Positions 1 to 9,310 of a stretch of DNA of 64,000 nucleotides are shown piece after piece. Position 1 is the stretch's first letter. Each line of letters begins with the position of its first letter. The DNA is from Lutibaculum baratangense AMV1 (GTDB lineage Bacteria; Pseudomonadota; Alphaproteobacteria; Rhizobiales; Tepidamorphaceae). The DNA is taken from positions 62,001 through 126,000 of the forward strand of contig NZ_AWXZ01000035.1 of NCBI RefSeq assembly GCF_000496075.1. The letters are read 5' to 3'. A program made the translations under genes and the position numbers. The notes beneath the pieces are model-generated. The model saw only the letters and a list, made by a program, of their open reading frames with translations. It ran no database searches and was not told where the DNA came from.

Positions 1-793
1 TGTTCTTGTGCTGCGAGCGCTCGTCCTGCACCGCCACGACGACGCCCGTGGGGATGTGGGTGATGCGCACGGCCGAATCCGTCGTGTTCACGTGCTGGCC
101 GCCGGCCCCCGACGAGCGGTAGACGTCGATGCGGAGGTCGCCCTCGTTCAGCTCGAAATCCACCTCCTCGGCCTCGGGCAGGACAGCGACGGTCGCCGCG
201 GAGGTGTGGATGCGGCCGCCCGATTCGGTCTCCGGCACACGCTGCACGCGGTGCGTGCCCGATTCGAACTTGAGCTCGGCATAGGCGCCGCGCCCGGCCA
301 CCTCCGCGATGATCTCGCGAAAGCCGCCGAGATTGGACTCGCTGGCGGAGAGAACGTTGACCTTCCAGCCCTTCAGCTCGGCATAGCGCTGGTACATGCG
401 GAAGAGGTCGCCCGCGAAGAGCGCCGCCTCGTCGCCGCCGGTGCCGGCGCGGATCTCGAGGATCGCGCTCTTCTCGTCGGCCGCGTCCTTCGGCAGGAGG
501 AGGATCCGCATCTCGCTGCCGAGCGCCTCGAGCCGCTCGTCGAGATCGGCGAGCTCGCCCTCCGCGAGCTGCCGCATCTCGCGGTCGGTCGAGGGGTCCC
601 CGATCATCTCCTCGATGCCGGCGCGCTCCTCCATCATGCCGAGGAGCTCGCGCGCCTTCGTGGCAGCCGGGGCGACCTCGGCGTGCTCGCGCGACAGCCT
701 GACATAGGTGTCGGCGTCGGCCCCGTCGGCCATCTGCATCTCGATCAGCTCGAGCCGGTCGGAGAGGGATTTCAGCTTGTCCTTGGCGATCAT
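1..793 (-). CDS. prfA: peptide chain release factor 1 (RF1), 3' part cut by window edge
   Basis: RF1 recognises UAA/UAG stop codons in the ribosomal A site and triggers peptide release. The reverse strand reads from ATG at 793 ([18 protein letters not shown]) as a helical N-terminal domain. Next comes the PCRF region, with motifs such as [22 protein letters not shown], and then the catalytic GGQ loop in the context [17 protein letters not shown] at about 95-125. About 264 codons are present of the family's usual 355-360, so the C-terminal part lies beyond base 1. The gene follows ptsP on the same strand, the common order in Hyphomicrobiales, where prmC usually comes next. Confidence 0.96.
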   Translation of the reverse strand, partial: MIAKDKLKSLSDRLELIEMQMADGADADTYVRLSREHAEVAPAATKARELLGMMEERAGIEEMIGDPSTDREMRQLAEGELADLDERLEALGSEMRILLLPKDAADEKSAILEIRAGTGGDEAALFAGDLFRMYQRYAELKGWKVNVLSASESNLGGFREIIAEVAGRGAYAELKFESGTHRVQRVPETESGGRIHTSAATVAVLPEAEEVDFELNEGDLRIDVYRSSGAGGQHVNTTDSAVRITHIPTGVVVAVQDERSQHKN

Positions 794-874
794 TCTCGTT
801 CGTCGTTCGAGGAGCAGGAGGCTCCGCGCCCGTCCGCGCGCGGCGCGGGCCCCGGGGCCACGGCGTCCGGCGGA

Positions 875-3136
875 CTAGAGCTGCACATCGTGATCCCGGG
901 CGAAGGCGACAAGGTCTTCACGCAGGGACTGGCGCGGCATCGCGAGCTCGGGCAGGAGCCAGTCCTGCAGCTTCTGAAGGTCGAGGCTCAGGATCATCGC
1001 CTTCACCGGCCCCATGGCCGATGGCGCCATGGAGATCGCGCGGAAGCCGATGCCGAGGAGCGCCATCGCCGAGATCGGCCGGCCGGCCATCTCGCCGCAG
1101 AGCGTGAGCGGCACGCCGCCGAGATCGGCCGCCTCGACGACCGTCCGCAGGGCCCGCAGCGGAGCGGGGGCAAGCTCGTCGAAGCGCCCCGCGACACGGC
1201 TGTTCGTCCGGTCGGCCGCATACATGAACTGCAGGAGATCGTTCGACCCGACCGAGAGGAAGTCGACCTTCGCGACGAGCTCGTCGAGTTGCCAGAGGAC
1301 GGACGGCACCTCGATCATCGTGCCGAGGAGCACCTCGTGCGGGATCTCGTGACCGTGCCTGAGGAGGTGCTGGCGCTCGTTCTCGACGAGATCGCGCGCC
1401 CGGTCGAACTCCGCCACCTCGGTCAGCATCGGGAACATGAGCCTGAGCTGGCGGCCCGCCGCGGCGTGGAGGAGCGCGCGGATCTGCGTGCGCAGCAGGG
1501 CGGGGCGGTCGAGCGCCATGCGGATCGCTCGCCAGCCGAGCGCCGGGTTCTCCTCGTGGCCGGTTGCGATGTAGGGCAGCATCTTGTCGCCGCCGATGTC
1601 GAGCGATCGGAAGGTGACGGGCAATTCGCCCGCGGCGTCTATGACGCTGCGGTAGAGCTCGCGCTGGTCGCGCATGCGCGGGAAGGTGGCCGACACCATG
1701 AACTGCAGCTCGGTGCGGAAGAGGCCGATCCCTGCGGCGCCGGCATCGGAGACCTGCGCGAGGTCGACGAGGAGCCCGGCATTCAGCAGCAGCTTGATGT
1801 CCTGGCCGTCCTTCGTGCGGGACGGCCTGTCGCGGAGCTGGCGATACTGCTCCTGCCGGCGCGCCCTGAAGCGCACCTTGTCGATATAGGCGCGCTCGAC
1901 CTCGGCCGTCGGGCGGATGTGCACCTCGCCGGAGAGACCGTCGACGATGACGGAATCGCCGGCATCGACGAGGTCGAGGACACCTTCGACTTGGCCGACG
2001 GCGGCGATGCCCATCGCCCGCGCCACGATCGAGATGTGGCTCGTCGGCGCGCCCTCCTCGAGCACGAGCGCGCGAATCGTGTCGCGGTCGTAGTCGAGGA
2101 GCTCGGCCGGACCCATCGAGCGGGCGATCAGGATCGCGTCCTTCGGCAGATCCGCCTTCGCCGGGTGCTGCGCCCAGCCGACGAGCTCGCGCAACAGGCG
2201 GTTGGCGAGGTCGTCGAGGTCGTGCAGCCGCTCGCGGATATAGGGGTCCGTCTGGCGCTGCATCCGGGCGCGGGTGTCGTTCTGGACGCGCTCGACGGCC
2301 GCCTCGGCCGTCAGCCCCGACATGACGGCCTCGCGCATGCGCTCGACCCAGCCGCGGTCGTGCGCGAACATGCGGAAGGCCTCGAACACCTCGCGGTGCT
2401 CGCCGGGCCGGGCGATCTCGGTGCGCGAGAGCAGCGCGTCGATCGAGGTTCTGAGCGAGCGCAGCGCCGCGTCGAGCCGGGCGAGCTCCTGGCTCGCATC
2501 CTCGGCGATCAGGTTCTTCAGCACGATCCGCGGCTCGTGGAGGACCGCGTGGCCGAGGCCTATGCCCTCCGACAGCGCGTGGCCGAAGAGGTGGCGGGGG
2601 CGGCTGATGGCGAGCTTCTCGCCCGTCTTCACGAGCGCCTCGAGCTCGCCCCCGGCGATCATCTCCGCCATCACCATGGCGGTGGTCTGCATCGCCTCGA
2701 CCTCCTCCTCGCTGTAGACGCGGGAGGCGCGGTTCTGCACGACGAGCACGCCGAGGGTCTGGCCGCCGCGCAGGATCGGCACGCCGAGGAAGGAGGAATA
2801 GCTCTCCTCGCCCGTCTCCGGCCGGTAGGCGAAGGCCGGATGGCCTTGCGCGTCGGAGAGGTTGAGCGATTCCGCCTGGGCGGCGATCGTGCCCACGAGG
2901 CCTTCGCCGAGCTTGAGGCTCGTCAGGTGGACGGCCTCGCGCTTCAGGCCCTCCGTCGCGAAGAGCTCGAGCGTGCCGTCCTCACGCAGGACATAGACCG
3001 AGCATACCTCGGCCACCATGTTCGAGGCGATCGTGACGACGATCTTGTCGAGCCGTTCCTGCGCGTTGACCGGCTCCGCCATCAGCTCCCGCAAACGGCG
3101 AAGCATGACGCGCGGGCCCACGATAGAACCCCGCAT
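875..3136 (-). CDS. ptsP: phosphoenolpyruvate-protein phosphotransferase PtsP (enzyme I-Ntr)
   Basis: First enzyme of the nitrogen PTS; it autophosphorylates with PEP and passes the phosphate to NPr and EIIA-Ntr in the cytoplasm. The 753-residue protein has an N-terminal GAF domain (about 20-165) and an enzyme I N-terminal domain. The swivelling phosphohistidine domain carries GAPTSHISIVARAMG (His is the phosphorylated residue). A PEP-binding TIM barrel with LFRTELQFM, GSNDLLQFMYAADR and the catalytic Cys in LCGEMAGRP follows. Length matches the alphaproteobacterial family (about 755). The GAF domain is what separates PtsP from sugar-PTS PtsI. It lies 86 nt downstream of lysC and 81 nt before prfA on the same strand. 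The first ATG gives MRGSIVGPRVML; the internal MLRRLRELMAEP is also possible. Confidence 0.95.
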   Translation of the reverse strand: MRGSIVGPRVMLRRLRELMAEPVNAQERLDKIVVTIASNMVAEVCSVYVLREDGTLELFATEGLKREAVHLTSLKLGEGLVGTIAAQAESLNLSDAQGHPAFAYRPETGEESYSSFLGVPILRGGQTLGVLVVQNRASRVYSEEEVEAMQTTAMVMAEMIAGGELEALVKTGEKLAISRPRHLFGHALSEGIGLGHAVLHEPRIVLKNLIAEDASQELARLDAALRSLRTSIDALLSRTEIARPGEHREVFEAFRMFAHDRGWVERMREAVMSGLTAEAAVERVQNDTRARMQRQTDPYIRERLHDLDDLANRLLRELVGWAQHPAKADLPKDAILIARSMGPAELLDYDRDTIRALVLEEGAPTSHISIVARAMGIAAVGQVEGVLDLVDAGDSVIVDGLSGEVHIRPTAEVERAYIDKVRFRARRQEQYRQLRDRPSRTKDGQDIKLLLNAGLLVDLAQVSDAGAAGIGLFRTELQFMVSATFPRMRDQRELYRSVIDAAGELPVTFRSLDIGGDKMLPYIATGHEENPALGWRAIRMALDRPALLRTQIRALLHAAAGRQLRLMFPMLTEVAEFDRARDLVENERQHLLRHGHEIPHEVLLGTMIEVPSVLWQLDELVAKVDFLSVGSNDLLQFMYAADRTNSRVAGRFDELAPAPLRALRTVVEAADLGGVPLTLCGEMAGRPISAMALLGIGFRAISMAPSAMGPVKAMILSLDLQKLQDWLLPELAMPRQSLREDLVAFARDHDVQL

Positions 3137-3222
3137 CCCACGTATCCCTCTTCGGGCAAAGGCTGATCAAAGGATCGCCGACCTCGGCCAGTGCGGCAAC
3201 GGCCAAGGTCGCTCCGTCGTGT

Positions 3223-4476
3223 CTATTGGGTGTCGAGCCCGTATAGCGAATGCAGAGTCCGCACCGCAAGCTCGGTGTAGGCCGCGTCGATCAGGATGGA
3301 GATCTTGATCTCGGAGGTCGTGATGGCCTGGATGTTGATGCCCTTACCGGCGAGCGCCTTGAACATCTGGGCCGCGACGCCGGCGTGGCTGCGCATGCCG
3401 ATGCCGATCACCGACACTTTCACGATGTCGGCGGAGCCCTGGATGTCGGCATAGTCGCTGCCGACGCCGCCGTCCTTCAGCGTCGCCAGCGCCCGGTCGA
3501 GCTCGGAGGCGGGCACGGTGAAGGTCATGTCCGTGAAGTCGCCGTCGGCGGAGACGTTCTGCACGATCATGTCGACATTGATGTTCGCGTCGGCGAGGCG
3601 GCCGAAGACGTTGGCGGCGACGCCCGGCTTGTCGGCCACGCGGCGCAGCGTGATCTTGGCCTCGTCCTTGGAGTAGGCGATGCCGGTGACGATCTGCTTT
3701 TCCACGATTTCGTCCTCGTCGCAGATGAGCGTGCCAGGGGGAAGACCGCCGGGGCCGGCCTGCGGCGCGTCGGGGTCGTCGAAGCTCGAGCGCACGAAGG
3801 TGCGCACGCCGTGGATCATCGCGAGCTCGACCGAGCGGACCTGCAGCACCTTGGCGCCGAGCGAGGCCATCTCCAGCATCTCCTCGAAGGCGATGCGGTC
3901 GAGCCGGCGGGCCTTCGGGACGATGCGCGGGTCGGTCGTGTAGACCCCGTCGACGTCGGTGTAGATGTCGCAGCGGTCGGCCTTCACCGCCGCCGCGATC
4001 GCGACGGCGCTCGTGTCGGATCCGCCGCGGCCGAGCGTCGTGATGCGGTTGTCGGGGCTCACGCCCTGGAAGCCGGCGATGACGGCCACCTGACGCTCGC
4101 CCATGCGCTCGACGAGCTTCCTCGCGTCGATGTCGGCGATGCGCGCCGAACCGTGCGACCCGTCGGTCCTCAGCGGGATCTGCCAGCCCATCCACGAGCG
4201 GGCGTGCACGTCCATCGACTGGAGCGTGATGGCGAGAAGCCCCGCCGTCACCTGCTCGCCCGAGGAGACGACGACGTCGTATTCCCGCGCGTCGTGCATC
4301 GCGGAGGCCTGCTTCGTCCAGTTGACGAGCTGGTTCGTGGCGCCGGCCATCGCCGAGACGACCACGGCGACGTCGTTGCCCGCGTCGTACTCGCGCTTGA
4401 CGTGGCGCGCGACGTTGCGGATGCGATCGAGATCGGCGACGGAGGTGCCGCCGAACTTCATGACGATGCGGGCCAT
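3223..4476 (-). CDS. lysC: aspartate kinase
   Basis: Phosphorylates aspartate in the first step to lysine, threonine, methionine and diaminopimelate. The 417-residue protein starts with the kinase signature [16 protein letters not shown] catalytic amino-acid-kinase domain runs to about 250 ([27 protein letters not shown]). Two C-terminal ACT domains follow ([26 protein letters not shown] and [20 protein letters not shown]), the usual site of lysine/threonine feedback. The open frame runs far upstream without a stop, but homology begins exactly at ATG 4476, so that start is chosen. It is divergent from ubiG and codirectional with ptsP, a conserved alphaproteobacterial arrangement. Confidence 0.96.
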   Translation of the reverse strand: MARIVMKFGGTSVADLDRIRNVARHVKREYDAGNDVAVVVSAMAGATNQLVNWTKQASAMHDAREYDVVVSSGEQVTAGLLAITLQSMDVHARSWMGWQIPLRTDGSHGSARIADIDARKLVERMGERQVAVIAGFQGVSPDNRITTLGRGGSDTSAVAIAAAVKADRCDIYTDVDGVYTTDPRIVPKARRLDRIAFEEMLEMASLGAKVLQVRSVELAMIHGVRTFVRSSFDDPDAPQAGPGGLPPGTLICDEDEIVEKQIVTGIAYSKDEAKITLRRVADKPGVAANVFGRLADANINVDMIVQNVSADGDFTDMTFTVPASELDRALATLKDGGVGSDYADIQGSADIVKVSVIGIGMRSHAGVAAQMFKALAGKGINIQAITTSEIKISILIDAAYTELAVRTLHSLYGLDTQ

Positions 4477-4623
4477 GGCTGGAAGGGATCCCGGCGTTTC
4501 AACTTCCCGGCGGGCGCGGCAGGCTGCCGGTGCCGATATTTGCGCGCGCCTAGATACTCTGTCACAGAAGGTGGCGCAACTGGAGGGCCCGCGAAGGGCC
4601 GTGCGCGGAGGGAGAATTCGGCC

Positions 4624-5388
4624 ATGTCGGAGACGGGCGCGACGCCTGGCGGGGGTTCGGTCGACGCGCGCGAGGTCGAGCACTTCGCGAGGCTCGCCGA
4701 GGAATGGTGGGACCCGAACGGCAAGTTCAGGCCGATCCACAAGTTCAACCCCGTGCGGCTCGACTACATCCGGGACCACAGCGTGCGCCATTTCGGCCGC
4801 GACGCCCGCCGGATCCGCAGCCTCGACGGCCTGTCGATCGTCGACATAGGCTGCGGCGGCGGCCTGCTTTCGGAGCCCCTGGCGCGGCTCGGCGCCGAGG
4901 TGACCGGCGTCGATCCGAGCGAGACGAACGTGGCCACGGCGGCGCTGCACGCGGAGGAGGCGGGGGTCGAGGTCACCTACCGCGCGACGACCGCCGAGGC
5001 GCTGGCCGCGGAGGGCGCGCGCTTCGACGTCGTGGTGCTGATGGAGGTCGTCGAGCACGTCTCCGACGTGCCGGGCTTCCTCGCCGCCTGCGCAGGCCTC
5101 GTGAAGCCCGGGGGGCTTCTCTTCGCGGCGACGATCAACCGGACGGCGAAGGCCTTCGCCATGGCGATCGTCGGCGCGGAATACGTGCTCGGCTGGCTGC
5201 CGCGCGGCACGCACACCTACTCGAAGCTCGTGCGGCCGGAGGAGCTGGCGCGGGAGCTCGAGCTCTCGGGCCTGACGGTCACCGACCGGAGCGGCGTCGT
5301 CTACAATCCCCTCGCCGATGCCTGGCACCTCTCGAGCCGCGACCTCGACGTGAACTACATGCTGGTGGCGGAGAGGGCGGCGAACTGA
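4624..5388 (+). CDS. ubiG: ubiquinone biosynthesis O-methyltransferase
   Basis: SAM-dependent enzyme that performs both O-methylations of the ubiquinone ring. The 254-residue protein shows the family start ([22 protein letters not shown], then [14 protein letters not shown]), SAM motif [20 protein letters not shown], and the late motif [15 protein letters not shown]. The start at ATG 4624 has a good ribosome site (GGAGGGAGA). It is divergent from lysC across about 147 nt, a neighbour pair that recurs in Hyphomicrobiales. The gene ends 76 nt from the convergent DmdA-like gene. Confidence 0.96.
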   Translation: MSETGATPGGGSVDAREVEHFARLAEEWWDPNGKFRPIHKFNPVRLDYIRDHSVRHFGRDARRIRSLDGLSIVDIGCGGGLLSEPLARLGAEVTGVDPSETNVATAALHAEEAGVEVTYRATTAEALAAEGARFDVVVLMEVVEHVSDVPGFLAACAGLVKPGGLLFAATINRTAKAFAMAIVGAEYVLGWLPRGTHTYSKLVRPEELARELELSGLTVTDRSGVVYNPLADAWHLSSRDLDVNYMLVAERAAN

Positions 5389-5464
5389 CGCGGGCGGCCG
5401 TGCGTGGCGGAGACGGCTCCCCTCGCGGCCCATCAGGCCTTTCACGCCGAGCGGAGCATCGCGG

Positions 5465-6607
5465 TCAGCTTGCGGCGAGGCTCTTTCGTGGATCGAAGAA
5501 GGGCTTTTCGACGATCTGCGCCGGAACCGGGCCCGACGGCATGGCGACCTCGACCGCGAGACCGATCTCGGCGTGATCCGCCGCGACCATAGCCAGGGCG
5601 ATGTTCTGCTCGAGGCGCGGGGAGTGGACGGCCGACGTGACCTTGCCGACTGCCTCTCCATCCCTGCGGACCGGCCAGAACGCGGTGTTCGGACCCGCCA
5701 GTGGCGGCCCGTCGATGCGCAGCCCGACCTGCTTGCGCCTCACCCCCTCGGCACGGATCCGGCGCAGGGCCTGCTTGCCGATGAAGTCGGCCTCCATGTC
5801 GAGATCGACCAACCTCTCCAGGCCGAGCTCGAAGGGGTTGGTGCAGATGTCGGCGTCGGCGTGGTACGACAGCATGCCCCCTTCGATCCGGCGGATCGTG
5901 GAGGTGTGGCCGGGCTTCAGCCCGAACGGAGCGCCCGCGGCCATGATCCGTTCCCACAGCTCGTCGCCGCGCGAGCCGTCGCGCAAATAGAGCTCGTAGC
6001 CGAGCTCGCTCGACCATCCGGTGCGGGAGACGATCAGCGGAATTCCGGTGAGATCCGCCTCGCGATGCCAGTAGTAGCGCAGATCCAGGATCGCTTCGCC
6101 GAACAGCGCCTTCATGATGTCGCCGGAGGCGGGGCCCTGAAGCTGGAGCGGCGAGACGTCCGGCTCGCGGATCGTGACGTCCATGCCCGAATGGACCGCC
6201 ACGCCCTGCGCCCATAGCAGGATGTCGCTGTCGGACAGCGAGAGCCAGAAGTGGTCGTCCCCCAGCCGCAGCAGGACGGGGTCGTTCAGGATCCCCCCGT
6301 CGGCATTCGTGATCAGGACGTACTTGCACTGGCCGACCGAGACCTTCGAGAGATCTCGCGGCGTCAGCAACTGCGTGAAGGCGGCGGCATCCGGCCCGGT
6401 GATCTCGACCTGCCGCTCGACCGCGACATCGCACAGGATGGCAGCCTGCACCAGATTCCAGAAATTCTGCTCCGGGTCGCCGAAATCGCGCGGGATGTAC
6501 ATGTGGTTGTACACGGAGAATTGCCGCGCGCCCCAGCGCACCGTCGCCTCGAAGTAAGGCGACTTGCGGATCTGCGTGCCGAACCCGAACTCTCCCGATC
6601 GCATCAT
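5465..6607 (-). CDS. GcvT-fold tetrahydrofolate-dependent demethylase, DmdA-like
   Basis: About 380 residues with the aminomethyltransferase (GcvT) N-terminal fold and C-terminal barrel. It resembles dimethylsulfoniopropionate demethylase DmdA more than glycine-cleavage T protein: RKSPYFEATVRWGARQFSVYNHM near the start, then CDVAVERQVEITGPDA, LTPRDLSK, DSDILLWAQG, EPDVSPLQLQGPASG, RTGWSSELGYELY and IRRIEGGMLSY. DmdA transfers a methyl group from DMSP to tetrahydrofolate. Paralogues in the same family have other or unknown methylated substrates, so the substrate is open. The start is uncertain: ATG at 6607 is used (GGGGGCG upstream), with 6622 and 6634 as alternatives. No gcvH/gcvP or other DMSP genes lie nearby. 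Confidence 0.75.
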   Translation of the reverse strand: MMRSGEFGFGTQIRKSPYFEATVRWGARQFSVYNHMYIPRDFGDPEQNFWNLVQAAILCDVAVERQVEITGPDAAAFTQLLTPRDLSKVSVGQCKYVLITNADGGILNDPVLLRLGDDHFWLSLSDSDILLWAQGVAVHSGMDVTIREPDVSPLQLQGPASGDIMKALFGEAILDLRYYWHREADLTGIPLIVSRTGWSSELGYELYLRDGSRGDELWERIMAAGAPFGLKPGHTSTIRRIEGGMLSYHADADICTNPFELGLERLVDLDMEADFIGKQALRRIRAEGVRRKQVGLRIDGPPLAGPNTAFWPVRRDGEAVGKVTSAVHSPRLEQNIALAMVAADHAEIGLAVEVAMPSGPVPAQIVEKPFFDPRKSLAAS

Positions 6608-6733
6608 GACGAGCGCCCCCATGTTCCGCTGCATCCGTCGCCCGCTGACGAGCCGTGCTCGACTCGCATCTTGGGAAGCGCGTTTCAAGACGTCGCCAAG
6701 CGACCGGGGAGGAGCCGGACCGCCGCCACAGTT

Positions 6734-7198
6734 TCAGTTCTTGTCGTCGGGCAGCTCGGGAATGGGGGCGATCTCGATGCCCTCGTCGAGGAGGGCGCGC
6801 GTCTCCTCGAGGCTCGCCTCGCCGTAGATGTCGCGGCGCTCGACCTCCTCGTAGTGGATCCGGCGCGCTTCCTCTGCGAAGTTGCGGCCGACATAGTCGG
6901 CGTTTTCGATGACGTGCCGGCGCAGCTCCTTCACCGCCTCGAGGAGCGCGCGGGCGCGCGGATCGGCCGCGAGCGCGTGCGGCTGGACGCTTGGGCTGGT
7001 GTCGGCGGCATTCGCCCGTGGCGGCGCGCCGGCAGCCTTCGCGACGGCGGGCGCCATCAGCGACTTCGAGACGTCGGTCGAGCCGCAGCTCGGACAGGCG
7101 AGCTCGCCCGCGGCCGACTGCCGGTCGAACGCCTCGCTGTCGCGGAACCAGCCCTCGAACTCGTGGCCGCGCTCGCAGCGCACGGCGTAGCGGATCAT
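6734..7198 (-). CDS. DUF1178 family protein
   Basis: A 154-residue cytoplasmic protein of the DUF1178 family, widespread in alpha- and betaproteobacteria and without known function. The N-terminus MIRYAVRCERGHEFEGWFRDSEAFD carries the first Cys of a putative zinc ribbon; CPSCGSTDVSKSLMAPAV at 33-50 supplies the second knuckle. The C-terminal half is helical (RRHVIENADYVGRNFAEEARRIHY). Its ATG overlaps the TGA of the upstream amidase gene by 4 nt (ATGA), implying translational coupling. This pairing with a nitrilase-family gene and a glutaredoxin recurs in the order. Confidence 0.9.
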   Translation of the reverse strand: MIRYAVRCERGHEFEGWFRDSEAFDRQSAAGELACPSCGSTDVSKSLMAPAVAKAAGAPPRANAADTSPSVQPHALAADPRARALLEAVKELRRHVIENADYVGRNFAEEARRIHYEEVERRDIYGEASLEETRALLDEGIEIAPIPELPDDKN

Positions 7199-8055
7199 GA
7201 TGCGAGCCTCGCGGGGCCGCGGTGGATCTCCGGCGGCTGGTCGAAGGGACGGTCCTGCCGGAGCGAGGGGATGCGGCGGCGGGCGACCTCGACGGCCTCC
7301 ACGTCGATCGCCGCGAGGATGACGCCCGGCTCCTCGCCGGCCTCGGCGAGGATCTCGCCCCAGGGGCCGACGATCAGGCTGTGGCCGAAGGTCCTCGGGC
7401 CACCGGGGGCGCCGCCGGCCTGGGCGGCGGCGATCATGAAGGCGCCGTTCTCGATCGCGCGGGCCCGCACGAGCGCGTGCCAATGCGGCTCGCCGGCCGC
7501 GAGGGCGGTGCTGGCGGGGCAGGTGAGGATCGTCGCGCCCGACTTCGCGAGCGTGCGGTAGGCCTCCGGGAAGCGGAGATCATGCCCGATCGTCATGCCC
7601 AGGACGCCCCACGGCACGTCGCAGGCGACGACCCGGTTGCCGGGCCGGACGTGACGCGACTCCGTCTCCTCGTCCCCTGCGGAGAGGGCGAGGTCGGAGA
7701 GGTGGATCTTGTCGTAGCGCGCCGTCACCTCGCCGTCGGGGCTCAGGAGGAAGCCGCGATTGGCGAGCATCTCGCCGTCGAGGCGGATGGCGAGCGAGCC
7801 GACATGGAGCCAGATCCGAAGCTCTCGTGCCAGCGCGGCGAAGCGCCGGAGCGGCTCGCAGCCCTCCTCGTCGGAGGTCAGCGAGAGGAGCCGTCCGCCG
7901 TCGCGCTCGACGATGTCGGTGTGCTCCGGCGTCTGGACGAAATCGGCCCCCCGCTCCGCCGCGTCGCGGATCAGCCGGACGGCCTCGTCGAGATTGTCGG
8001 GAATGTCGCGGGCGCTCGTGAGCTGGACGCAGGCGGCGGTGAAGGTGTGGCCCAT
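7195..8055 (-). CDS. carbon-nitrogen hydrolase family protein (Nit1-like amidase)
   Basis: A 286-residue nitrilase-superfamily enzyme that hydrolyses a C-N bond of an amide-type substrate. The catalytic triad is visible: Glu in QTPEHTD (about 43), Lys in YDKIHLSDL (about 115) and Cys in TCPASTALAAG (about 155). The pattern is closest to Nit1/NIT2-type proteins, which repair deaminated glutathione in other organisms. The neighbouring glutaredoxin gene, 7 nt upstream on the same strand, fits such a thiol-related role, but the substrate is inferred. It ends in a 4-nt overlap with the DUF1178 gene. Confidence 0.88.
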   Translation of the reverse strand: MGHTFTAACVQLTSARDIPDNLDEAVRLIRDAAERGADFVQTPEHTDIVERDGGRLLSLTSDEEGCEPLRRFAALARELRIWLHVGSLAIRLDGEMLANRGFLLSPDGEVTARYDKIHLSDLALSAGDEETESRHVRPGNRVVACDVPWGVLGMTIGHDLRFPEAYRTLAKSGATILTCPASTALAAGEPHWHALVRARAIENGAFMIAAAQAGGAPGGPRTFGHSLIVGPWGEILAEAGEEPGVILAAIDVEAVEVARRRIPSLRQDRPFDQPPEIHRGPARLAS

Positions 8056-8062
8056 CTCGGTC

Positions 8063-8326
8063 TCACGCGGCCTCCTGCAGCAGGTCGTCGAGCCGCCCCT
8101 GGCGCTCCAGCGCGTGCAGGTCGTCGCAGCCGCCGACGTGCTTCTCGTCGATGAAGATCTGCGGCACGGAGTTCCGTCCGCCCGCGCGCTCGCGCATCCG
8201 GCCGCGCTCGGCGGGATCCATCGTCACGTCGATTTCCTGGAACTCGACGCCCTTCTCCTGCAGGAGCCGCTTGGCGGCGTGGCAGTAGGGGCAGAACATG
8301 GTGGTGTAGATGACGACCTTCGCCAT
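8063..8326 (-). CDS. grxC: glutaredoxin 3
   Basis: An 87-residue dithiol glutaredoxin that reduces disulfides and mixed glutathione disulfides in the cytoplasm. The redox motif CPYC is at 12-15 (MAKVVIYTTMFCPYCHAA). The cis-Pro segment SVPQIFIDEKHVGGCDD is at about 52-68. Length and motif match bacterial GrxC. It is first in a tight run grxC, amidase, DUF1178 on the reverse strand and lies 34 nt below comF. Confidence 0.96.
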   Translation of the reverse strand: MAKVVIYTTMFCPYCHAAKRLLQEKGVEFQEIDVTMDPAERGRMRERAGGRNSVPQIFIDEKHVGGCDDLHALERQGRLDDLLQEAA

Positions 8327-8360
8327 GACGCGATCATCCTTCGCGAAACGTTCATGAAGC

Positions 8361-9182
8361 TTATATGGCGGCGGTCTCGCCCCTCACAACCATCGCGAAG
8401 ACGAGGACGTCGACACCCGTGGCGCCGGCCTTTCGCAGGGCCTTCGTGCACGCCTCGACCGTCGCGCCGGTGGTGAAGACGTCGTCGACGAGAAGCACCC
8501 GCCGGCCCGCGATCGCCGCCGTTCCGGAAGGTGCAACGGCGAAGGCTCGGGCGACGTTCCGGCGCCTCTCGGCCGCGTCGAGGCCGAGCTGCTGGCGGGT
8601 GGGGCGGATCCGCTGGAGCGCCATCGCGTCGTGGGGCAGGTTCATCCGGCGGGCGATGCCGGCGGCGAGGAGGGCCGACTGGTTGAACCGCCGGCCGAGG
8701 AGGCGCCGCCGGTGAAGCGGCACGGGGACGACGATTTCGCTCCCGGCCGCGACCTGGGCGCCGGTGCGGGCCATCATGCCGGCCATCATGTCGACGAGCT
8801 CGAGCCGGTCGTGGAACTTCAGGGCATGGACGAGCGCGCGGGCGGGCCCGCGATAGGCGGCGACGCCGCGGGCCCGGTCGAACGCCGGCGGGTTCTGCAG
8901 CGCCTGCGGACTGAGCGCGCCGGGACCAGCATCGTAGGGCAGGGGGAGGCCGAGCCTGTCGCAGAGCGGCGGCCCGATGAACTCGACCCGCGCCCAGCAC
9001 TCCGCGCAGAGGCCGGCCCCACCGGCCACGGGCTCGGCACACGCCCCGCAACGCGGCGGCAGCAGGAAATCGAGCGAGGCGGCGAAGGCTCGCCGCAGCG
9101 TGCCGATGCGCGCGGCGCGCCATGCGAAGGACGGCGCGGCACGGTCGAGCTCGCCGGAGTCTTCCCGTCCGAGGAGCGCCAT
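8361..9182 (-). CDS. comF: ComF family protein (double zinc ribbon, phosphoribosyltransferase fold)
   Basis: A 273-residue protein. The N-terminal zinc-ribbon region (PPRCGACAEPVAGGAGLCAECW) is followed by a type I phosphoribosyltransferase domain with the PRPP loop VLLVDDVFTTGATVEAC near the C-terminus. In naturally competent bacteria ComF helps take up transforming DNA; in most alphaproteobacteria its role is untested. The start is set at ATG 9182, preceded by GGAGGG. The frame is open further upstream but lacks homology. It is divergent from the methyltransferase gene at 9311. Confidence 0.9.
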   Translation of the reverse strand: MALLGREDSGELDRAAPSFAWRAARIGTLRRAFAASLDFLLPPRCGACAEPVAGGAGLCAECWARVEFIGPPLCDRLGLPLPYDAGPGALSPQALQNPPAFDRARGVAAYRGPARALVHALKFHDRLELVDMMAGMMARTGAQVAAGSEIVVPVPLHRRRLLGRRFNQSALLAAGIARRMNLPHDAMALQRIRPTRQQLGLDAAERRRNVARAFAVAPSGTAAIAGRRVLLVDDVFTTGATVEACTKALRKAGATGVDVLVFAMVVRGETAAI

Positions 9183-9310
9183 CGCACCCTCCACCCGAGA
9201 ACATCGCCGCGAGCCCACAGCGTGGGCCGGGGGCGGATCCGCGTCAAGCGCTTTACGCCGGGCCGGCCCGGGCCTATGTGCCGGGAAACGACACTCCAAG
9301 CGAGGCCCCG

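Noticed and set aside
8-3166. Open frame of over 1000 codons on the + strand antisense to prfA and ptsP
   Set aside because: Composition effect of extreme GC: the antisense of GC-rich third positions rarely has stops. The product is Arg/Asp/His/Leu-rich with no domain, and the reverse strand encodes recognised proteins.
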